Source: DSOS01 sp035286585
GTDB lineage: Bacteria > Chloroflexota > Anaerolineae > Anaerolineales > UBA4823
Assembly (NCBI GenBank): GCA_035286585.1
Contig: DATEDC010000064.1
Location: forward strand, 1-40,157
DNA length: 40,157 nucleotides
Direction: 5' to 3'
Shown here: one piece after another, positions 22,673 through 31,494 of the stretch
Position numbering within the stretch: position 1 is the stretch's first letter
Layout: every line of letters begins with the position of its first letter
Position numbers and translations under genes: made by a program
The notes under the pieces: model-generated
The model's input: only the letters and a program-made list of their open reading frames with translations
What the model was told of the DNA's origin: nothing
The model's database searches: none

Positions 22673-24052
22673 GTGGAAGAGCGGATAATCAGGTTTATCG
22701 GTGCATTGAGAGCTGCTGGAGTGAGGATCAGCCTGGCAGAGAGTGCGGACGCCTTCCAGGCTGTGGATCATCTGGGGATTAAGAGGCGGGATACCTTCAG
22801 AGCCAGCCTGCAGGCCACTCTGGTAAAGGATGCAGCCAATCTCCCGATTTTCGCCGAGCTGTTTTCGATTTTTTTTGGCGGATTGGAGCATCCACCTTTG
22901 ATGGATTTATCCGCGGATCTAACCCCGGAAGAAGCCAGGATGTTGGCTCAAGCCCTGCGGCAGTTTACCGAGCAGCTTCGCCAGATGATCGAACGCTTGC
23001 TGCGCGGTGAGCAGCTCAGCCAGGAGGAATTGGATCGCCTGGCAAAATTGGTGGGTTTAAACCAGGCTGACAACCTGCGCTACCGGGAGTGGATGGCGAA
23101 ACGGATGCAAAAAGCGCTGCATTTTCGCGAAGTTCGAGAAGCCCTGGAGGAACTGGCGGCAGCATTGCAGGAATTGGGCATGGATAAACAGAGAGTGGAC
23201 CAGTTGCAGAAGATGCTCCTGGAAAATCTGCAATCGATGGAAGATCAGCTCCGCCAGCTTGCTGGACAGCGCATCGCAGAGAATATCAGCACCCATCAGC
23301 CCATGGATGGGTTGGATGAACTGCTCAACCGTCCATTCAACGCGTTAAGTGATGAGGATATGCAGAGGCTGCGAAAGGAAGTCACGCGACTCGCTTCGAT
23401 CCTGCGAACCCGGGTGGCTTTGAGGCAAAAACGGGCGAAAAGCGGTCAATTAGACGCCAAAGCCACGATCCGGGCTAATCTCAAGCATGGGAATGTGCCG
23501 ATCCTGATCAAGCACAAATCGCGAACGTTAAAGCCAAAGCTAGTGGTCATTTGCGATGTCAGCACCTCCATGCGCTCGTGCTCCGAATTGATGCTCAGCC
23601 TGCTGCACGCTTTGCAGGACCAGATCCGCAAGACGCATTCGTTTGCATTTATCTCCCATCTAGAATACATCACGCATGATCTGGAGGGGCGCGAAGCTGC
23701 TAATGCCGTTGCCCACGTTCTAGAGCGCATGCCCACCGGCTATTACAACACCGATCTCGGCAACAGCCTGGAGAACTTCCATCGAAATTATTTAGATACG
23801 ATTGACAGCCGGACAACCTTTCTGATCGTAGGGGATGGGCGTAATAACTATAATAACCCCCGCCTGGATATTTTCAGCACTTTAGCGCAGCGAAGTCACC
23901 GCACGATTTGGTTGAATCCAGAGGCGCCTATCCTGTGGGGGACTGGCGACAGCGACATGCCGCTCTATGCGCCCAAATGCGATATCGTATTGCAGGCGCG
24001 CAATCTGGCGGAGTTGATCGCCGCCGTAGATCACCTTTTGGTGCAGTATTGA
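22673..24052 (+). CDS. CoxE-like VWA-domain protein
   Basis: A 459-residue partner of the MoxR ATPase. The long N-terminal helical region (1-260) is rich in Gln, Leu and Arg. The C-terminal von Willebrand A domain begins at about 288 with a complete MIDAS start, D295-V-S-T-S299, and later shows YNTDLGNSLENF and LIVGDGRNNYNNPRLD. The start is GTG, two bases after the MoxR stop and preceded by gggaga. The family (VWA containing CoxE) is linked to CO dehydrogenase maturation in some organisms, but no such dehydrogenase is seen here; the neighbours are membrane proteins instead. No signal peptide, so cytoplasmic. Confidence 0.92.
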   Translation: MEERIIRFIGALRAAGVRISLAESADAFQAVDHLGIKRRDTFRASLQATLVKDAANLPIFAELFSIFFGGLEHPPLMDLSADLTPEEARMLAQALRQFTEQLRQMIERLLRGEQLSQEELDRLAKLVGLNQADNLRYREWMAKRMQKALHFREVREALEELAAALQELGMDKQRVDQLQKMLLENLQSMEDQLRQLAGQRIAENISTHQPMDGLDELLNRPFNALSDEDMQRLRKEVTRLASILRTRVALRQKRAKSGQLDAKATIRANLKHGNVPILIKHKSRTLKPKLVVICDVSTSMRSCSELMLSLLHALQDQIRKTHSFAFISHLEYITHDLEGREAANAVAHVLERMPTGYYNTDLGNSLENFHRNYLDTIDSRTTFLIVGDGRNNYNNPRLDIFSTLAQRSHRTIWLNPEAPILWGTGDSDMPLYAPKCDIVLQARNLAELIAAVDHLLVQY

Positions 24053-24054
24053 CC

Positions 24055-24483
24055 ATGGCCTCTGCTCGGAGACCACGCTCATGGTCGATCGTTTTCACTC
24101 TCATCCTCGTGCAAGGCATAGGCGTGCTGGTTTATGGGCTGTACCTGGCTTATCTCGAAGGGTGGCTGAGGCGCGATCCTGGCACCCTGCTTGGGCGCTT
24201 TCTGCCATTCGCTTTCTTCAAACCTGTTTCGTATAGCCTGGTGCTGGTTTTGTTTGCCCTGCTGGCGCTCCTGCTGGCAATCTCGCTGCACAGGACCAGG
24301 TGGTGGGCATGGACCGCAGCGGTCAGCCTGCAGGGAATCAACCTGCTTTCCGCCTTGATTGAGTACCTCCAGCAGCGGCCCAACTATGCCGGTATGCTTT
24401 TTGGCATCGTGATTGTATTTTATCTGAACCAATCCGAGGTGCAGGAAATATTCCGCGGGGGGCGGGGAGAGCATCATGGGTGA
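24055..24483 (+). CDS. Small four-helix membrane protein
   Basis: A 142-residue hydrophobic protein with helices at about 10-30, 58-78, 83-102 and 112-125, and an arginine-rich tail (IFRGGRGEHHG). The frame is open further upstream inside the VWA gene, but the ATG at 24055 comes two bases after the VWA stop and gives a normal N-terminus (MASARRPRSWS). It overlaps the next gene by eight bases. No named family is recognised; the tight coupling on both sides suggests it works with the MoxR-VWA pair and the Vps62-like protein. Confidence 0.72.
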   Translation: MASARRPRSWSIVFTLILVQGIGVLVYGLYLAYLEGWLRRDPGTLLGRFLPFAFFKPVSYSLVLVLFALLALLLAISLHRTRWWAWTAAVSLQGINLLSALIEYLQQRPNYAGMLFGIVIVFYLNQSEVQEIFRGGRGEHHG

Positions 24484-26365
24484 ACAGCCCACGCGATGGG
24501 AATTAGAGATTCTACGCCAGTTTGAACCAGTCCTGCACTTTACCAGGGGGGAGCGCTTTTTCCCCATCGATGTCGAGAGGTACCTGGCCGAGTGCAGCCT
24601 GTGGATGCATAAACCGGACTCGCCTCCCGAGCTGATTATTGGAGAAGGGGAGATAACGGTCGAAAATCTTACTGCGCCGCGCGTGGGCAGCCCGGGCACG
24701 ATCTTTTATCTGAAATTCATCGAACCCCCTGACCTGGTGGATTATGCTCGCTACCAGATCAGGCAGGTGGTGCGCTCCCTTTCCCAGCGCGACGAACGAG
24801 AAGTATTTCACCCTGGCAGGGGACGCCTGGCGCGGGTGGGTTTCGGCTCTCGCTTCGTGGATGCTCTATTTTCGATGACCTTGCTGCTCCGCGGTCGAGT
24901 TCCCGGAGATACTGCTACTGCTGCGGCGATGGCCTATGAGCGCATGCAGTCCAGGCAGGAACGCTATGCCTATTATGGACGCGTGGTGCGTGAAAATAGT
25001 TGGTTTATCCTGCAATACTGGTATTTTTATCCATTTAACAATTGGAGGTCGGGTTTTCATGGCGCCAATGACCACGAAGCGGATTGGGAGATGGTCAGTG
25101 TGTACTGCTATGAAGACTCTGACCCAGAAAGCGCCGTCTCCGTGGAGGCGCAGTTAAAGCCCCAGTGGGTAGCATATGCCTCTCACGAGTTCTCAGGTGA
25201 TGATTTGCGCCGGCGATGGGATGACCCTGAGTTGAGAAAGGTGATCACCGCGGACGGAGGGCAACACCCGGTCGTTTACGTCGGCGCAGGCAGCCATGCC
25301 AGCTATTTCTCGCCGGGAGAGTACCTGACCGAGCTGGAGTTGCCGTTCCTATCGCCTTTAGTCACATTTGCAGATAGCTTAGACGCTTTTTGGCATCGGG
25401 TGCTGAAGCTCGGCAGCGCGCAGCCGGAAAAACCGAAATTCAATATTTTTCGCATACCCTTTGTAGATTACGCCCGGGGGGATGGGAAATCGATCAGCCC
25501 TCAACAAGAAAAGGGGTGGGAAGCCCATCTCCTCGGCGCAGATACTCCCTGGGCTTTTGGATATCGGGGATTGTGGGGGCTGTATACCAATGACCCCATC
25601 GCAGGTGAGAATGCGCCCGCCGGACCGGTTTACAACCGCAAGGGTGATGTCCGCCGGCGTTGGTATGACCCTTTAGGCTGGGCTGGTCTGGATAAGGTCG
25701 CCGCTCCGAAGGAGGCGTTAGAAGTGCTTTCCAATCAGAGCTTGCAGATCCAGCTCCGCTGCACAGAGCTTGAGGATACCATCGAACAGAAAAACAAAAA
25801 GCTGACCGGGCTTGGCATCCAGGAAGCAGCCCTGCGCGGGCATCTCCATCTGGAAGCAGTTCATCGCGATCACCTCCAGCAGATCGCTTTTCTCTCCAAT
25901 GAGCTGAAAAGCCTGAAACACGAGCTTGCCGTGGAAAAGCTCAAATTGGAGGCGCTGAAATTGCAAAAAACCCGCATGCAGCGCGGCGAGCTGGTACCAG
26001 CCCGCGATCATATCCGCCACCCTCACCATCCCATGCCTCAGAGCAGCCTGTTGCTGGCGGACCTGGCTGAGATATTTGCAGCCATCAGCGTAGGCATTCT
26101 CGTTTTGGCGGTGGTGCTACTAATGATTTTTGCCCGCCAATTTCTGCTGCTGGGCGTGGCGAGCATGATCGGTTTTGTGATCTTGTTGGAGGCGAGTTTT
26201 CGCCGCCGCCTATCCAGCTTATTAAACGGCCTGGCGATTTGCCTGGCAGCGATCTCTTTGAGCGTGCTGATTTATGAGTTCTTCTGGGAGATCGTCGTGA
26301 CCGGCGTGCTCATGGCCGGTCTTTTCAATATCTTTGAGAACCTGAGAGAAATTATCCACCGCTAA
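24476..26365 (+). CDS. Vps62-like domain protein with coiled coil and C-terminal membrane helices
   Basis: A 629-residue protein. Residues 170-290 resemble the Vps62 family known from eukaryotes and some bacteria: QYWYFYPFNNW, then NDHEADWEMVSVY (H200, D203, W204, E205), YASHEFSGDDL and HPVVYVGAGSHASYF. The domain seems to continue to about 400 (PWAFGYRGLWG, RRRWYDPLGW). A long coiled coil follows (about 408-505), then membrane helices at about 532-552, 557-573, 583-600 and 605-622. So the large domain is tethered by a helical stalk to the membrane, most likely on the cytoplasmic side, since no signal peptide is seen. It overlaps the small membrane protein gene by eight bases. The function is unknown; the family label is by pattern only. 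Confidence 0.72.
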   Translation: MGEQPTRWELEILRQFEPVLHFTRGERFFPIDVERYLAECSLWMHKPDSPPELIIGEGEITVENLTAPRVGSPGTIFYLKFIEPPDLVDYARYQIRQVVRSLSQRDEREVFHPGRGRLARVGFGSRFVDALFSMTLLLRGRVPGDTATAAAMAYERMQSRQERYAYYGRVVRENSWFILQYWYFYPFNNWRSGFHGANDHEADWEMVSVYCYEDSDPESAVSVEAQLKPQWVAYASHEFSGDDLRRRWDDPELRKVITADGGQHPVVYVGAGSHASYFSPGEYLTELELPFLSPLVTFADSLDAFWHRVLKLGSAQPEKPKFNIFRIPFVDYARGDGKSISPQQEKGWEAHLLGADTPWAFGYRGLWGLYTNDPIAGENAPAGPVYNRKGDVRRRWYDPLGWAGLDKVAAPKEALEVLSNQSLQIQLRCTELEDTIEQKNKKLTGLGIQEAALRGHLHLEAVHRDHLQQIAFLSNELKSLKHELAVEKLKLEALKLQKTRMQRGELVPARDHIRHPHHPMPQSSLLLADLAEIFAAISVGILVLAVVLLMIFARQFLLLGVASMIGFVILLEASFRRRLSSLLNGLAICLAAISLSVLIYEFFWEIVVTGVLMAGLFNIFENLREIIHR

Positions 26366-26383
26366 ATTCTGGAGAAGCGTTGA

Positions 26384-27004
26384 ATGTTGCGTAAGGAATG
26401 GAAATTATTCCTACTGTTGAGCGTGCTTTTTATACTTGTCCTGGCATGCTCACAAAGCGCGCCAACCCCCTCGGAAGCTCCTGAAGTTTTTCCAACGATC
26501 ACCCAGCAAGCCGGCGAGTTACCTTCTGCTGAATCAAGCCAGCACAGGGTCTTTATTCCCGGAGTAAACACCAGCGATTCAGCCTCAGCAGCAGATCGAG
26601 AGGTGCAAATCCCGGCTGAGTTCGATCCGCACGTGATCATCGAGGCGGATCGCCTGAACCTTATCGTAGGTGAGAGCATGACCATTACCGGACGTCCCGT
26701 GCAAATCGGGCGACCGTATTACAGCCTGATCGCTCGGGATGAAGGTGTGCAGGAGGATCAGCCTGTAGCCTCGGTTTCATACGATAATGTCCTTGTCCAG
26801 GGCATCGGCGCAAGCCGCGTCTTGGAAGTGGTATCTGCACAGGCTGATCCAACCAAGGTGACCTTTGTGTTGCGCGCACGAGAGGCGGGGGTGACTACGG
26901 TCACTATTCATGCGAGCGGTGAAGTTTACCTGGGTTATCCGGGTCCGGGAACGGTTGTGGGGGACGGCTCAGGTTCTGTTTTGATCACTGTCACGGGTCG
27001 ATAG
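26384..27004 (+). CDS. Predicted lipoprotein
   Basis: A 206-residue secreted protein. The N-terminus MLRKEWKLFLLL is a signal sequence ending in the lipobox LVLAC, with the lipidated Cys at 22. A Ser/Thr/Pro-rich linker (23-75) leads to a beta-rich domain (about 80-206) with LNLIVGESMTITGRP and EAGVTTVTIHASGEV, which read like an immunoglobulin- or Big-type beta-sandwich. It lies 18 bases after the Vps62-like gene and ends the cluster. Its last 36 bases overlap the 3' end of malQ on the other strand. The specific role is unknown. Confidence 0.78.
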   Translation: MLRKEWKLFLLLSVLFILVLACSQSAPTPSEAPEVFPTITQQAGELPSAESSQHRVFIPGVNTSDSASAADREVQIPAEFDPHVIIEADRLNLIVGESMTITGRPVQIGRPYYSLIARDEGVQEDQPVASVSYDNVLVQGIGASRVLEVVSAQADPTKVTFVLRAREAGVTTVTIHASGEVYLGYPGPGTVVGDGSGSVLITVTGR

Positions 27005-28492
27005 GTCCCGGCTGTAAAGATCATTCAACTCGCGGATGGATTCGGCCAGTTCGTCGGTGAGCGCACCGGTGGTCATACGCCAGTTCCAATTCCCGCTGGG
27101 GTTTCCAGGATAATTCATCCGGGCTTCATTCCCCAGCCCAAGAAAATCCTGCAAGGGAGCCAGGGCGAAAACCGCCACCGAAGCCCAACAAGCCCGAATC
27201 AGGTCCCAGGCCACATTGCTGCCATCTTGGTTTAAGTACTTGCGGTAGAAGCTGCGTTCGCTTTCACCCACACGCCGGTACCAGCCCACCGCTGTATCGT
27301 TGTCGTGCGTACCCGTGTATACAACGCAGTTACGCGTGTAATTGTGTGGCAGGAAGGGATCGTCCGGATCACCTGCAAACGCGAATACCAGGACTTTCAT
27401 ACCCGGCAATTCGAAGCTGTCCCGTAAATCGATGACGTCCGGGGTAATGACTCCCAGGTCTTCAGCGATGATGGGGAGGTCACTCAGCGCATTTTTAAGG
27501 GCGCTGAAGATTTTTTTACCGGGTCCCGAGCGCCAGCGGCCGGTTTCCGCGGTTGGAGCTTTGCCGGGCACCTCCCAGTACCCGGCAAAGCCGCGGAAGT
27601 GGTCCAGGCGTACGATGTCCACCTGCTGCAGAACGGCGCGAAAGCGATTTATCCACCAGGAGAAGCCATCCGCGGCGTGCGCTTTCCACCGGTAAAGCGG
27701 ATTTCCCCAAAGCTGCCCGGTCTTGGAGAAATAGTCGGGGGGGACGCCAGCTACCACGGTTGGATTGCCGCTCTTGTTGAGAAAGAAATACTCGGGATGG
27801 GCCCAGACATCGGCGCTGTCGTGTGCGACGAAAATAGGGATATCCCCGATAGTTTTCAGTTTGTGAGAAGCAGCATAAGCGCGCAGGGAAGACCACTGGC
27901 GGGAAAAAAGGAATTGACGAAAAGCCTGGCGCTCCACTTCCTGGGCATATTGCTGCCTGGCGCTTTTCAGCGCCGCAGTCTCGCGGTCCCGCAGCGCTGG
28001 TTGCCACTTCGTCCAGGGTAAGCCGTGGTTGGCGTTTTTCAACGCCATGAAAAGGGAAAAATCGTCCAACCACCCTGACTGCTGTTCCTTGAAAGCAGCA
28101 TATTCTTGCATCAGGCTATCTGGAGCGGCCTGTTCGAAGCGAGCAAATGCCCGGTCGAGGATGGAGAGCTTTCGTGGGATCAACCTGCCGTAATCGACCC
28201 AGCCGGGCTGGTAATCGGCTTCTCCGTGGAGATCCTCCACCAGCAGCAAGCCTTCGCTTACTAGCAGCTCCGGACTGATCAGGTAGGGGTTGCCGGCAAA
28301 GGCCGAAAAACACTGGTAAGGAGAATCTCCGTAGCCTGTGGGTCCCAGGGGCAGGATTTGCCATAATGAGCATCCCGAGCGAACCAGAAAATCCACCCAC
28401 TGGTAGGCCTGGGGACCCAGGTCGCCGATGCCATAGCGGCTTGGCAGGCTGGTAGGATGCAGCAGGATACCTGAAGCGCGTTCAAACTTCAT
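26969..28492 (-). CDS. malQ: 4-alpha-glucanotransferase (amylomaltase, GH77)
   Basis: A 507-residue GH77 enzyme that transfers maltosyl or longer units between alpha-1,4-glucans. Signature pieces are GILLHPTSLPSRYGIGDLG at the N-terminus, IGDIPIFVAHDSADVWAHP, the nucleophile D297 in VRLDHFRGFAGYWE, the acid/base E344 in IAEDLGVITPD and D397 in GTHDNDT, all matching Thermus amylomaltase. The length is normal. gagg lies seven bases before the ATG, and the start overlaps the glgC stop by 11 bases, so it is translated from the same message. With glgA and glgC it forms a glycogen synthesis and remodelling operon. Confidence 0.97.
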   Translation of the reverse strand: MKFERASGILLHPTSLPSRYGIGDLGPQAYQWVDFLVRSGCSLWQILPLGPTGYGDSPYQCFSAFAGNPYLISPELLVSEGLLLVEDLHGEADYQPGWVDYGRLIPRKLSILDRAFARFEQAAPDSLMQEYAAFKEQQSGWLDDFSLFMALKNANHGLPWTKWQPALRDRETAALKSARQQYAQEVERQAFRQFLFSRQWSSLRAYAASHKLKTIGDIPIFVAHDSADVWAHPEYFFLNKSGNPTVVAGVPPDYFSKTGQLWGNPLYRWKAHAADGFSWWINRFRAVLQQVDIVRLDHFRGFAGYWEVPGKAPTAETGRWRSGPGKKIFSALKNALSDLPIIAEDLGVITPDVIDLRDSFELPGMKVLVFAFAGDPDDPFLPHNYTRNCVVYTGTHDNDTAVGWYRRVGESERSFYRKYLNQDGSNVAWDLIRACWASVAVFALAPLQDFLGLGNEARMNYPGNPSGNWNWRMTTGALTDELAESIRELNDLYSRDLSTRDSDQNRT

Positions 28493-29744
28493 AAGGCAAC
28501 CTCTTCGTCTGGATATAAGCGTCGCCGCGAATTAAGCTCGATAAATAATCGGTTGCGACAACATCCGTCGCCACGACAGCCCCCGCTTCGATCTCCAGAC
28601 CAGGCGGCACCAGGCTGTTTTTACCGATCATGGTAATCATCGGCTTATTTGGATTCCAGGTGAGGCCAAGATGAGCGTTTTCACCGACCAACACGCGTTT
28701 ATCCAGGATTGACCCTTCAATCACTGCACCAGCCTTAACCACGCTTTCGGTCAATACCACCGAATCCCGGATCAGAGCGCCGTTCTCCACTCTCACTCCC
28801 GGTGAGAGAATACTGTTCTCAATCTTCACCCCTGGATGGAGGGAGCATCCATCTGCAATCATGCTGTCTCGAATCTGCGCATCGCGTGATATCCAAACCG
28901 GTGGGCGTTCTTCGGTACGGGTGTGGATGATCCAGGAGCGGTCGTTTAAGTCGATGGAAGGTGGGGTTTTCAGCAAATCCATATGCGCCGCCCAGTAGGA
29001 ATCTATGGTGCCGACATCTACCCAGTAACCGCTGAAGGGAAAGGCGAACACTCTTGCGCCCAAGGCGACCATGCGAGGCAAGATATCTTTGCCGAAATCA
29101 TGCGAGCTGCCGGTTTTTTCACGATCTTCCCAGAGCAGGCGGTCTAGCACCTGCAAGTTAAAGACATACACGCCCATGTTTGCCAGGTTTGACGGCGGCT
29201 CAGACGGTTTTTCTACAAAAGAGGTTATCCTGAAATTGTTGTCCACCCCCACGATGCCGAAACGGGAAGCATCCTCCTCCGGAACCCGGATCGTGGCTAA
29301 GGTCACATCCGCTCCGTGGTCCAGGTGGAAGGCGATCATGGCGTCGTAGTTCATCTCATAGATGTGGTCGCCTGAGAGTATCAGCACCAGGTCTGGATCG
29401 TTACTCTTGATGAAGCGAAAATTCTGCTGGACTGCATCTGCTGTGCCTAAATACCAGTCAGATGAGCCGCGAGCTTTGTAGGGGGAGAAGATGCGCACCC
29501 CCCCGGTGAAATCGCGGTTCAGATCCCAAGGACCGCCGGCACCGATATGCTCGATCAACGAATGCGGACGGTACTGCGCCAGGATCATGACGTCAAAGAT
29601 GCCGCTGTTCACACAATTAGAGAGGGTGAAATCGATGATCCGATATTTCCCTGCGAAGGGCACGGCGGGTTTCGTTCGTTTGGCGGTCAAAACGCTCAAC
29701 CGGGATCCCTCGCCGCCGGCCAGGATTACAGCACGTGTTTTCAT
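28482..29744 (-). CDS. glgC: Glucose-1-phosphate adenylyltransferase
   Basis: A 420-residue enzyme making ADP-glucose from glucose-1-phosphate and ATP, the first committed step of glycogen synthesis. The nucleotide loop reads VILAGGEGSRLSVLTAKRTK and is followed by PAVPFAGKYRIIDF; other family pieces are SDWYLGTADAVQQN, LILSGDHIYEMNY, FVEKPSEPP and YWVDVGTIDSYW. The C-terminal 150 residues are a left-handed beta-helix of hexapeptide type (SMIADGCSLHPGVKIENSIL order). agagg lies before the ATG. glgA is 45 bases upstream and malQ overlaps downstream. Allosteric control is likely but the effector cannot be told. Confidence 0.97.
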   Translation of the reverse strand: MKTRAVILAGGEGSRLSVLTAKRTKPAVPFAGKYRIIDFTLSNCVNSGIFDVMILAQYRPHSLIEHIGAGGPWDLNRDFTGGVRIFSPYKARGSSDWYLGTADAVQQNFRFIKSNDPDLVLILSGDHIYEMNYDAMIAFHLDHGADVTLATIRVPEEDASRFGIVGVDNNFRITSFVEKPSEPPSNLANMGVYVFNLQVLDRLLWEDREKTGSSHDFGKDILPRMVALGARVFAFPFSGYWVDVGTIDSYWAAHMDLLKTPPSIDLNDRSWIIHTRTEERPPVWISRDAQIRDSMIADGCSLHPGVKIENSILSPGVRVENGALIRDSVVLTESVVKAGAVIEGSILDKRVLVGENAHLGLTWNPNKPMITMIGKNSLVPPGLEIEAGAVVATDVVATDYLSSLIRGDAYIQTKRLPYEV

Positions 29745-29789
29745 AGTTTTGCCTCTATTTTCGGTAACATCCGCAGATAACCGCAGATG

Positions 29790-31244
29790 TCAAACCAGAT
29801 GTATATGCTTCTGCGTACGGATCAATTTTTTGTACAGGATCATATACTGGCGGGCAAAACGATTCCAGGAGAAATCTTGTTTCATCCCCGCAAGTTGCAC
29901 CGCCCTCCATTTTGACCGGTCAGTATATGCTCTCACTGCTCGCTTGAGGGCGCCAGCCAGACTGTCAGAGGATGCGCTCTTGAACAGGAACCCGGTCCCG
30001 TTCTTGGAGCGGTCGCAATCCCTGATCGTATCTCTCAAGCCTCCGGTTGCGCGGGCGACCGGCACACATCCATAGCGCATGGCAATCATTTGGGTCAGGC
30101 CGCAAGGCTCGTATCTGGATGGAATCAACAAAGCATCCGCGCCGGCGTACATCCGATGGCTGAGCACCGCATCGAAGCGGATGGCAGCCCGAACCCGGTG
30201 GGGGTACTCCGCCTCTAACTGGCGCACGCTATCCTCCAGGGTTGCATCTCCGGTCCCCAGGATAATCAACTGCCAGGGCAGGCTGGCGATCTGGCGCAAA
30301 GCCTCCGGAACCAGGTCAACGCCTTTTTGCGGATCTAAGCGGCTGATGATGGCGAACAAAATGCGGTCAGGATCAGCTTTCAGCCCGACTTCATCCAGCA
30401 GCGCCTGCTTGTTTTCCTGCCTTGCTTCCAAGCGATCAGGATTATAGTTAGAACTCAGCTCGGGATCGGTTTCAGGGTTCCATTTTTGGGTATCGATGCC
30501 GTTCAATATGCCGCTGATGGCATCTGCCCGGCTGACCAGGAATTCGTGCAATCCGGAACCATATTCTGGGGTCAGGATTTCACGCGCGTAGCCCGGCGAG
30601 GCGGCGACGATGTGATCGGCGCTGAGCAAGCCCAGGGGAAGCGGAGCGTCTTGCGCCCAGGGCGGTAAATTCGATTCGATAGCCGGCAGCAGACCGAAGC
30701 CCTTCAGGGCAGGACCTGCCCCGACGCCCAGGAAAGGGAGATTATGTAACCCCAAGAGCAGAGCAGCGTTTATATAAAACATATCGCGTTTGGAGCTGAG
30801 GGCGTATATCGCCGGAGCGGTATGCCAGTCGTTGGCGTGTATGATATCCGGCCTCCAATCCAGCCTGCGCATCAGCTCGAGCGCAGCCAATGAGAAAAAA
30901 GTGAACTTATGACCATCGGCAAGGTTATCGCCGCTGTATACTGGGGCGTCTGCTGGGATCGGCGCGCCGGAAATCAAGAAGACAGGCAAATCATTAAATT
31001 CAGTAGCAAGCGCCTCTGCACGGATATTACCGTTAACATGGGGAATCTCAAAAGTCGCTACCCTGTGCAGGTCGTATGCCTGGCGTTGGATGGCGCCATG
31101 AAAAGGGATGCATAAGCGCACATCTGCATTGGTTACTGCATTTAAGGCGCGCGGGAGAGAGCCAGCGACGTCGCCCAACCCGCCAATTTTAACAAATGGG
31201 TCTGCCTCAGCAGCCAGGAACAGCGCTTTGATTTTATCTGGCAT
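29790..31244 (-). CDS. glgA: Glycogen synthase (ADP-glucose)
   Basis: A 484-residue GT5 glycosyltransferase extending alpha-1,4-glucan from ADP-glucose. The N-terminal domain has KIGGLGDVAGSLPRAL, the K-x-G-G-L-G donor-binding motif near residue 19, and IIHANDWHTA. The C-terminal domain has AIISRLDPQKGVDLV and LLIPSRYEPCGLTQMIAMRYG, containing the conserved E-x7-region and catalytic neighbourhood. The length is standard. It is the first gene of the glgA-glgC-malQ operon. No clear ribosome-binding site precedes the ATG. A divergent GH57 gene starts about 250 bases away, and the region between holds possible regulatory repeats. Confidence 0.96.
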   Translation of the reverse strand: MPDKIKALFLAAEADPFVKIGGLGDVAGSLPRALNAVTNADVRLCIPFHGAIQRQAYDLHRVATFEIPHVNGNIRAEALATEFNDLPVFLISGAPIPADAPVYSGDNLADGHKFTFFSLAALELMRRLDWRPDIIHANDWHTAPAIYALSSKRDMFYINAALLLGLHNLPFLGVGAGPALKGFGLLPAIESNLPPWAQDAPLPLGLLSADHIVAASPGYAREILTPEYGSGLHEFLVSRADAISGILNGIDTQKWNPETDPELSSNYNPDRLEARQENKQALLDEVGLKADPDRILFAIISRLDPQKGVDLVPEALRQIASLPWQLIILGTGDATLEDSVRQLEAEYPHRVRAAIRFDAVLSHRMYAGADALLIPSRYEPCGLTQMIAMRYGCVPVARATGGLRDTIRDCDRSKNGTGFLFKSASSDSLAGALKRAVRAYTDRSKWRAVQLAGMKQDFSWNRFARQYMILYKKLIRTQKHIHLV

Positions 31245-31342
31245 GGAGTATGAATTCTGCAGCTAAAGGTTGGGCTCTCCGGTAGTCCACCATGGCGATT
31301 CCCAAAGAACCAAAGGTTGTCATTATTTTACACGATAAATTC

Positions 31343-31363
31343 TGGTTAAAATTTGGTAAAATT
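31343..31363. repeat. Tandem A/T-rich direct repeat between divergent glgA and GH57 genes
   Basis: TGGTTAAAATT (31343-31353) is followed directly by TGGTAAAATT (31354-31363), differing by a single T. The second copy includes TGG-TAAAAT, which could act as an extended -10 on the plus strand. The position between two divergent glucan genes fits a regulator site, but no regulator family can be named from it. The rest of the 250-base gap holds nothing else convincing. Confidence 0.4.
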
Positions 31364-31494
31364 AGGTTGACGTGAGAGATACGATTATGCTTCAAAACAT
31401 TCGCGTTGAGTCTTAGACTGGTGCCAATGTTTTTACGGCGGATAATACAACCATTCTTGAAGATAATAATAAGCAGGGGGAGTTTAAACGAGAA

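Noticed and set aside
31367..31372. TTGACG as a -35 for the GH57 gene
   Set aside because: No -10-like sequence at 15-19 bases downstream.
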